Origin: Bradysia coprophila | Lineage: Eukaryota; Arthropoda; Insecta; Diptera; Sciaridae | Length of the DNA stretch: 64,000 nucleotides | Assembly: GCF_014529535.1 (NCBI RefSeq) | Contig: NW_023503293.1 | Location: 2,388,507 to 2,452,506 of the forward strand | Direction: 5' to 3' | Part shown: one piece after another, positions 58,701 to 64,000 of the stretch | Layout of the letters: each line of letters begins with the position of its first letter | Position numbering within the stretch: the first letter of the stretch is position 1 | Translations under genes and position numbers: made by a program | The notes under the pieces: generated by a model | The model's database searches: none | Told to the model about the DNA's origin: nothing | The model's input: the letters and a program-made list of their open reading frames with translations, nothing else

Positions 58701-61700
58701 TAAAGCCTGCATTTGTGTGCCTTATTTCATTTTTGATGATATCTTTTCATCAGAATCCTTTTCGAAAAATGTACGACCGCAATAACGACCACAAATGTAG
58801 CAGCTTTAAATAGAAATAGAAATAGATTTGGCTGTAGTCGGTTGACCAGCTGTGAGACACGTGAGCAGTTTCACGAAATTTTCATAAACTGCTCAGTTTT
58901 CTTCTCAGGGCTGGTCAAACTGCTACAACCAAAACTAATTTTTATTTAAAGCTATCATGTTCGTGGTCGTTATTGCGGTTGTAAATTTTTAAAAAAGGAT
59001 TCTGGTGGAAGGATATCATCAAAAGTAAACTAAAATCCAGTATTTGAAAAACGCCCAAATGTATGCTTTTCAGCAAAACACAAATGCCTCTTAACGACAA
59101 TATTTTTGAAGATAAGTGTCAAAACAGCGTAGTTAATTTAACTTTTCTCAAGTTTAAGTTGAGCTTGTTCAGGAACTAAAAATTCTCAGTGAAACGTGAG
59201 CAAAGTAAAATTAACTGCACTGTTTTGACACTTATCGTTCAGAAGCATTGTCGATATGTCGATACATAAAAAACTTAGCACAATAGAGATGCAAGATTCT
59301 GAGTGAGTATGTGAGTAAACGTATGATATTCTCTCACAAAATCGTGAATTCTTTTTCACTAAGTTTTTTATGCGTTGTAGGGCAGAAAGGTACTGTAAGA
59401 TTTAGATAAAAAAAAAATTGACCAAATTTACCTTTACAACCTAAAAGAGCAATAAACACTTTGCAAATTTTTAGCCTACAAGAGTGAAAAATATTCGTTT
59501 TTTGATGAATTGTCTGAACCAAAATCTGTTTTCGAAAAAGTAAAACCATCGAAGTATGCAAGAATGTGTTACCTTTAATGGAAAAATTGGTTTGTGGGTG
59601 ATAATTTATCCCACTTGGGGAAACCCTCGCAGAATGTGTAAAACTTATGTAATCTGCACAGGTTTCTCCAAGTGGGTTAAGTTATGACTCACAAAGCAAT
59701 TAGTTACACATTTATGCGTGCTTTTATGGCTTAATTTTTCAAAAAAAGATTTTTGACTAGAGAAATCATCAAAAAACGTATATTTTTCCGCCTTAATATA
59801 GGCTACAAATTTGCAAAGTGTTCATTGCTCCTAACGAACGTTTCAAAATTGGTGAATTTCTAGTGAAATTTAACGAAACGAAATTCTAAATTTCACCAAC
59901 GTTTTCTAACATGGGCTCTAGTACCTTCTTCCGGTAAACGCTGATACTGAAATTTCTGCGTAAATTTACCGGTAAATTGCAAAATCGAACGAAAATAACG
60001 CATACACGCACACACACACACGGAATTTTGAAAACCGACACATTTTCTGTTTCTATGTTTTACTTGAGTTTCTGATTTTTCCATATGAAAATGCATGCAA
60101 AATTCACAAAAAACCAGTAAACCACGAAACAGAAAATGCGTCAGTTTTCAAAATTCCGCGAGTGTAACATCAGAAAATAAAAATTATGCAAAAGAAAGCG
60201 TTCCTAGTGAATGAGTTATGCCAAAACATTTAAGAGTCTGTGATGAATGAAGAATCAAAAAATTAGTTGTCTTCCCAAGAATTCAAAAATCGATTTTTTG
60301 AAGAAAAAACTTTCGAGTTTTGGTATCAACACCAGTTTTGAACTATTTGCGCTTAAGAGCAATTTTCTAGCCTACATTTGTGCTCAAAAATATTCGTTTT
60401 TTGATGATTTCTCTGAACCAAAATCTTTTTTCGAAAAAGTAAAACCATTAAAGCATGCAAAAATGTGTTACTTTTAAGGGAAAAATTGGTTTGTGGTCGA
60501 TAACTTAACCCACTTGGAGAAACCTTTGCAAAACACATAACTATACACATTTGCAAAGGTTTCTCCAAGTGGAATAAGTTATCATCCACTAACCAATTTT
60601 TCTGATAAAAGTAACACATTTTTGCGTGCTTTAATGGTTTTACTTTTTCAAAAAAAGATTTTGTTTAGAGAAATCATCAAAAAACGAATATTTTCGCGCA
60701 CAAATGTAGGCTAGAAAATTGCCAAGGGGTGAGCGCTCTTAAAATAGGTTTTAAAGTTAGGTCAAACAAACTTCTCATACCACAAACATTTCACCGATTT
60801 TGACTCATTTCAAACAATTCTAACCCAACACAAAATTTACAGTGAATGCAAATAAAAGGAGAATTCTTATTTTAAATGTCTACTTCTCAGATGGCAGCTC
60901 TAGCCGACGTGCGTAAAAAGTGGCATATACCTCCCGCCTTTAGTGTTGAATTTATTGGCTACTATTTGGACCGAATATCACGCCTAAATGAAATCAAAAC
61001 AAGTCTACAGGAGCAGCTAGAGTCAAATAGACATCTGGTCGAAGAGCAACAGAAACTAAGGGACGAATATGATCAGGTGAGTTTAACCAGACCCTCTAGA
61101 AAAGCTTTTACCATTAAAAGAACGCCGAGATTCTCGGTTAATTTTTCTTAGTTCTATTGTACTTGTGTGGCTTATATGAAACTTCAGTATGACGTTCTAG
61201 TTTTCACATCCAAGACATCAACAGATTCTAATGGAATTTTTATAATTTCTTTTTCACCTAGAAAATGAAAGTCAATTCCGAACACTCAACCACGAATTCA
61301 TCTCTAAAGCTATCGATCGAAAAACTTCATGCGTCCATACATGCGTTGTGCCAGAATAAAAATCTGCCCACAATTGAAAATATTGGCAGACCTGCCGTCA
61401 TTGTGCCACCAGTTGCTGCAGCTACTCCGCCAGCTCGACCGATGTCCGTTCCAACGGCAGCTGCGCTTAAAATGGGTGTTGGATTTCCGTTAACGAATTT
61501 GCCGGGAAGCAGCGATGACACAAATCGCATACTAAGCACTCAATGCCAAAACAATAGCAAATTGATGCACGAATGTGGCATCTGTAAACGTTGTACCGAT
61601 CAGCATTTGCTAGCGAAATGTGATACTTGTCATTTGCATTATCATTTAGGTTGTTTGAATCCTCCGTTGACACGACATCCGAAAAAGTCGAAACTGTACG

Positions 61701-62701
61701 GATGGCAATGTTCGGAATGTGCCAAATCAGATGACTCTGATAATCCAGTACCAATTTTACCGGTGGGACCTCGGAAATCACGTACAAAATATAGTAAAGA
61801 CGGTCAAATTGTTCCAGTCGATCCACCTCAAAGTGATATCAGTATAGAAGAACCGAAGTCAATTGAAAGTGTTGTAAAAACTATAAAATCACCGCCACGT
61901 AAAGTCGCCGAAAAGAAGGCGGAAATCGTCGATATGATTGAAGAAGTATTAGTGCATTCAATTGAACCGAAATGTGCAACTAAAGGCGTGAAAAGGAAAA
62001 AAATGAAAAATTTCAATGCAGAACCGCAACCAGAACCAATCGGATTAGATGAAAGTCCCGCTATATCGATTCCAAAGGCCAAGCCATCGGCCGACCCTCT
62101 AGACATAACCAATGCTCAATTGATCGTTATTTCGTCCACACCCAATAAGCGAGCGAAAATCGTCGATAAAGTGGAAGAATCTCCAAAGCCCACGGCACCT
62201 TCGTATTATGTCGATCACAACGGTATGTTAGCCAGCATTGACTCATTGCCGAAGGCCGGTCTATTCACGTCGGAGCTGATCGAGCAACGCCATGATGAAA
62301 ACAGTGACAAAGCGATACACAAACAGAACCGGAAGAAACGCAACAAAGAGAAGCATCGCAATAAGCACGGCCCGGACAGTGACCGATCTTCATCCAAAGA
62401 GCACAAAAAGAAGCGGAAAAAGAAGAGCCACGACGACATGGAAAATCCCAACCACACCAGACCTGACAATTCTGAGGGCATACCAAAGATCAAAATAAAG
62501 GTTGAAAATATTCTTTAATTTCCGTTCGGGGAAAAAGTTTTGTTTTTAACTTAAAAAGTCTTTAACACAATTCAGTTTAAAGCACTACCTGCACCCGGCG
62601 AAACTGCGGCGGAAGCGCATTTCTTCTATGTTTCTGCCAATATGATTCAATCGTCCAATAATAGATCTCGGCCAGAGCCAACCGTATCTAAGTCGTCAAC
62701 T
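55790..62701 (+). CDS. PHF14: PHD finger protein 14 (PHF14), 3' end outside the window
   Basis: Exons: 55790-55799, 56011-57096, 57167-57285, 60891-61076, 61262-62500, 62576-62701, continuing beyond a donor at 62702. All joins keep phase; 922 codons are visible. The first coding exon holds only ATG-TCA-GCA-C. The N-terminus has an acidic tract, D/E-rich to about residue 75. Residues 122-180 form a PHD finger (CCCCLGD, CDNCGMSVHEGCYG, WFCEAC). Residues 183-310 form a zinc knuckle plus extended PHD (CELCPNKGG, WVHLVCALYVPGV, FHVTCAQAAG, HCKIH), the PZP module that reads histone H3. WVPTQKMPRLLTTSASA and the VEFIGYYLDR coiled coil follow, then a third PHD at about 571-625 (CGICKRC, CDTCHLHYHLGCLNPPLT, WQCSEC). 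A lysine-rich tail follows. PHF14 is a nuclear chromatin reader; the fourth PHD of vertebrate proteins is not in view. Confidence 0.93.
58731..59024. mobile_element. MITE, copy 2 of the AATCCTTTTC family
   Basis: The left arm of about 100 bp (TTTTGATGATATC, AATCCTTTTCGAAAAATG, CGCAATAACGACCAC) is mirrored at the right (GTGGTCGTTATTGCG, AAGGATT, GATATCATCAAAA). The central part contains its own smaller pairing (GAGCAGTTT with AAACTGCTC). Copy 1 is at 20121-20293. Confidence 0.8.
59098..59253. mobile_element. Inverted-repeat element, GATAAGTGTCAAAACAG arms
   Basis: GACAATATTTTTGAAGATAA then GTGTCAAAACAGCGTAGTTA on the left pairs with TAACTGCACTGTTTTGACAC and TTATCGTTCAGAAGCATTGTC-like sequence on the right. 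About 156 bp, no coding capacity. Confidence 0.7.
59447..59830. mobile_element. 384-bp palindromic MITE, copy A
   Basis: The left end GAGCAATAAACACTTTGCAA and the mirrored right end bound arms of about 190 bp. Shared arm blocks are TATTCGTTTTTTGATGA, TTCGAAAAAGTAAAACCAT, TGTGTTAC and the central TTTCTCCAAGTGGG hairpin. Copy B (60350-60740) has the same order of blocks. Confidence 0.8.
60017..60164. mobile_element. 148-bp inverted-repeat element next to a CA run
   Basis: CACACGGAATTTTGAAAACC then GACACATTTTCTGTTTC on the left is mirrored by GAAACAGAAAATGCGTCAG and TTTTCAAAATTCCGCGAGTG on the right. A short ACACAC microsatellite abuts the left end. Confidence 0.75.
60350..60740. mobile_element. 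391-bp palindromic MITE, copy B
   Basis: The left arm begins GCGCTTAAGAGCAATTTTCT and the right arm ends with its mirror plus a small insertion (CCAAGGGGTGAGCGCTCTT). The internal blocks match copy A at 59447-59830. The open frames here are mirror images of one another and non-coding. Confidence 0.8.
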
Positions 62702-64000
62702 GTAAGTTTTATCGTTGTTAAACCATTGAATTCTAGCAAAATTTGTTTTTTTTTTTATACTTAATGTGTATGTAGATATACGCTTTTCAACATTGGTAGT
62801 AGAATTGGTTTGAGTTTTTTTTTAATTAATTTTTTCTTTTTAAATGAAATTCATTTGCTAGCATGAATTCTATATTTGAGCAGAAACAAATTTCATGGTT
62901 TATGGAATAGATATGGGTCTCATGCATGATAGTATCTTTTGCAATAAAAGCATTGGTTTCAGCATCGAGCTGTTTGTACTTCTCATTACAAGGGATTCTT
63001 TTGAGAAACAGCCAACCGAAATCGGACGTATTTTCAAGTGGAATTTTTTATAAGTTGCCAGAAAGGTATTCGACCCTAGAAGCTAAAACCACTTCCAAAA
63101 AAAATTTTCTAAGCTTGTGTGGCTAGTGTGAGGTGATCAAAAACAGAAAACATGCACTTTTCTTATGGAAATGTCTTCAGTTACACGAGCCGTACATGTT
63201 TGGTACAATTAAAAATTGGTTGTGTTTTAAACTCAAAAGTAAAAACATTGTGTGGGGTGCCAAATTGACACTGTCAATAGAAAGGTAATTTTATGTTGTT
63301 TCAGGGCAAGTAGAGTTTTACGGAAGTTTGATAGTATCTACGATGAAATATAAGCGTTTAAACATTTTAACTTCTCATGTTTCATCGTTGATGCTTTTCA
63401 ATCCCCATAAGCGAGGGGTGGATAAACTAAAAAAAACAAGGTTCGAAGCCATCGAAAACAAAAACAAAAACTTTTAAAAACAAAAATAAACAGAAAAAAC
63501 AATAAAAAACAAAAAAACAGAAAAAACTAAAATAAACAACAAAAAACGGTCAAAAAACTAGAAAACTAATCAAAAAAAGAAGAAAAAATAGAAAAACAAC
63601 ACAAAAAACCAAAAAAAACAACCCAGAGCCATCATTTTTTTGGTTTAAAACCAAAAAAAAATTTAAGAAAACAATAACTAAAAAATAAACAAAAAACCCG
63701 AAATAAAACCAAAGAAAGTGAATGTTTTTTTGTTTAATTTTTGTTTAAAAACAGAAAAAAACAAGAAAAAACATAAAAAACAAGAAAACATTTGTTTAAA
63801 AAAAAAACAAGGTTCAAACAAAATTTACGTTTATCCACCCCTCGCCCATAAGACTCTATTCGCCCTGAAACGAATTGAAATTACCTTTATGTAACTCAGC
63901 ATCATAATGTTCGAAAATTGCGAACTTTAGATGCCTCTGTTGCATAAAACGTTGTATGAATCTCGGTGTAACAGTTATTTATACAACCGAGTGATAAATT
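62702..64000. other. PHF14 intron continuing to the window end
   Basis: After the donor at 62702 no further PHF14 exon is recognised. It contains the A-rich inverted-repeat element (63282-63888). The rest is AT-rich sequence with T-runs. Confidence 0.6.
63282..63888. mobile_element. Inverted-repeat element with an A-rich repeat core
   Basis: The left end AAAGGTAATTTTATGTTG, then GTTTCAGGGCAAGTAGAGT, is mirrored at the right (ACTCTATTCGCCCTGAAAC, AAATTACCTTT). Inner arms GCGAGGGGTGGATAAAC (63411-63427) and TTTATCCACCCCTCGC (63830-63845) also pair. The left side carries about 85 extra bases between outer and inner arms. The core 63435-63812 is a degenerate A4-6C repeat with almost no G. It lies in the last PHF14 intron seen. 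Confidence 0.75.

Larger units (their letters stand above)
57286..60890 (+). other. Large PHF14 intron 3 packed with inverted-repeat elements
   Basis: This 3.6-kb intron is far longer than the other PHF14 introns (70-211 bp). It holds five separate inverted-repeat elements: 58731-59024, 59098-59253, 59447-59830, 60017-60164 and 60350-60740, plus sequence resembling 39016-39127 at 59286-59396 and a CA run at about 60001-60020. The splice donor GTAAGT and acceptor TTCTCAG are normal. Confidence 0.8.

Noticed and set aside
59334..60619. Open frames in the PHF14 intron
   Set aside because: They run through palindromic MITE arms and are mirrored in the opposite arm or in the second copy.

Overview
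This window looks like nuclear DNA from an insect, most likely a nematoceran fly; a fungus-gnat-like lineage is only a guess. The evidence is strongly AT-rich intergenic DNA, GT-AG introns of about 55-210 bp in most genes, eukaryotic gene families (PHF14, TXNDC9, an SLC17-type transporter), no operons, and a very dense load of short inverted-repeat (MITE-like) elements.

Seven protein genes are supported. (1) A seven-exon gene at 10108-14910 (+) encodes about 1436 aa of a poorly characterised, probably transposon-related family, with N-terminal zinc motifs, a nuclease-like segment and a C-terminal CXC cysteine cluster. (2) TXNDC9 lies at 17576-19126 (-) in three exons. (3) A lysine/serine-rich protein with a CaaX end lies at 28615-30048 (+). 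(4) A small spliced two-helix membrane protein lies at 34189-34765 (-). (5) A single-exon protein with a recurring motif around R-x-N-A-x-I-G-M lies at 39718-40647 (+). (6) An SLC17-type MFS transporter lies at 42969-45592 (+) in five exons. (7) PHF14 runs from 55790 to at least 62701 (+) with a 10-nt first coding exon and continues past the last apparent stop.

The remaining roughly three quarters is non-coding and repeat-rich. Notable items are a 1.93-kb near-perfect palindrome (47362-49289), a 436-bp palindrome (31018-31453) beside an AT satellite, a MITE with an exact 8-bp target duplication (41407-41736), a Tc1/mariner-type MITE (36541-36668), nested TATCGATA-type elements and duplicated TGACGTCA sites (35.9-37.5 kb), three copies of a tRNA-derived SINE-like repeat, a decayed non-LTR retrotransposon tail, minisatellites, and a PHF14 intron holding five separate inverted-repeat elements.

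The genes are unrelated housekeeping or developmental loci that do not form a pathway. Exon joins were made by hand from splice sites plus reading phase. Family names rest on recognised motifs, without a database search.
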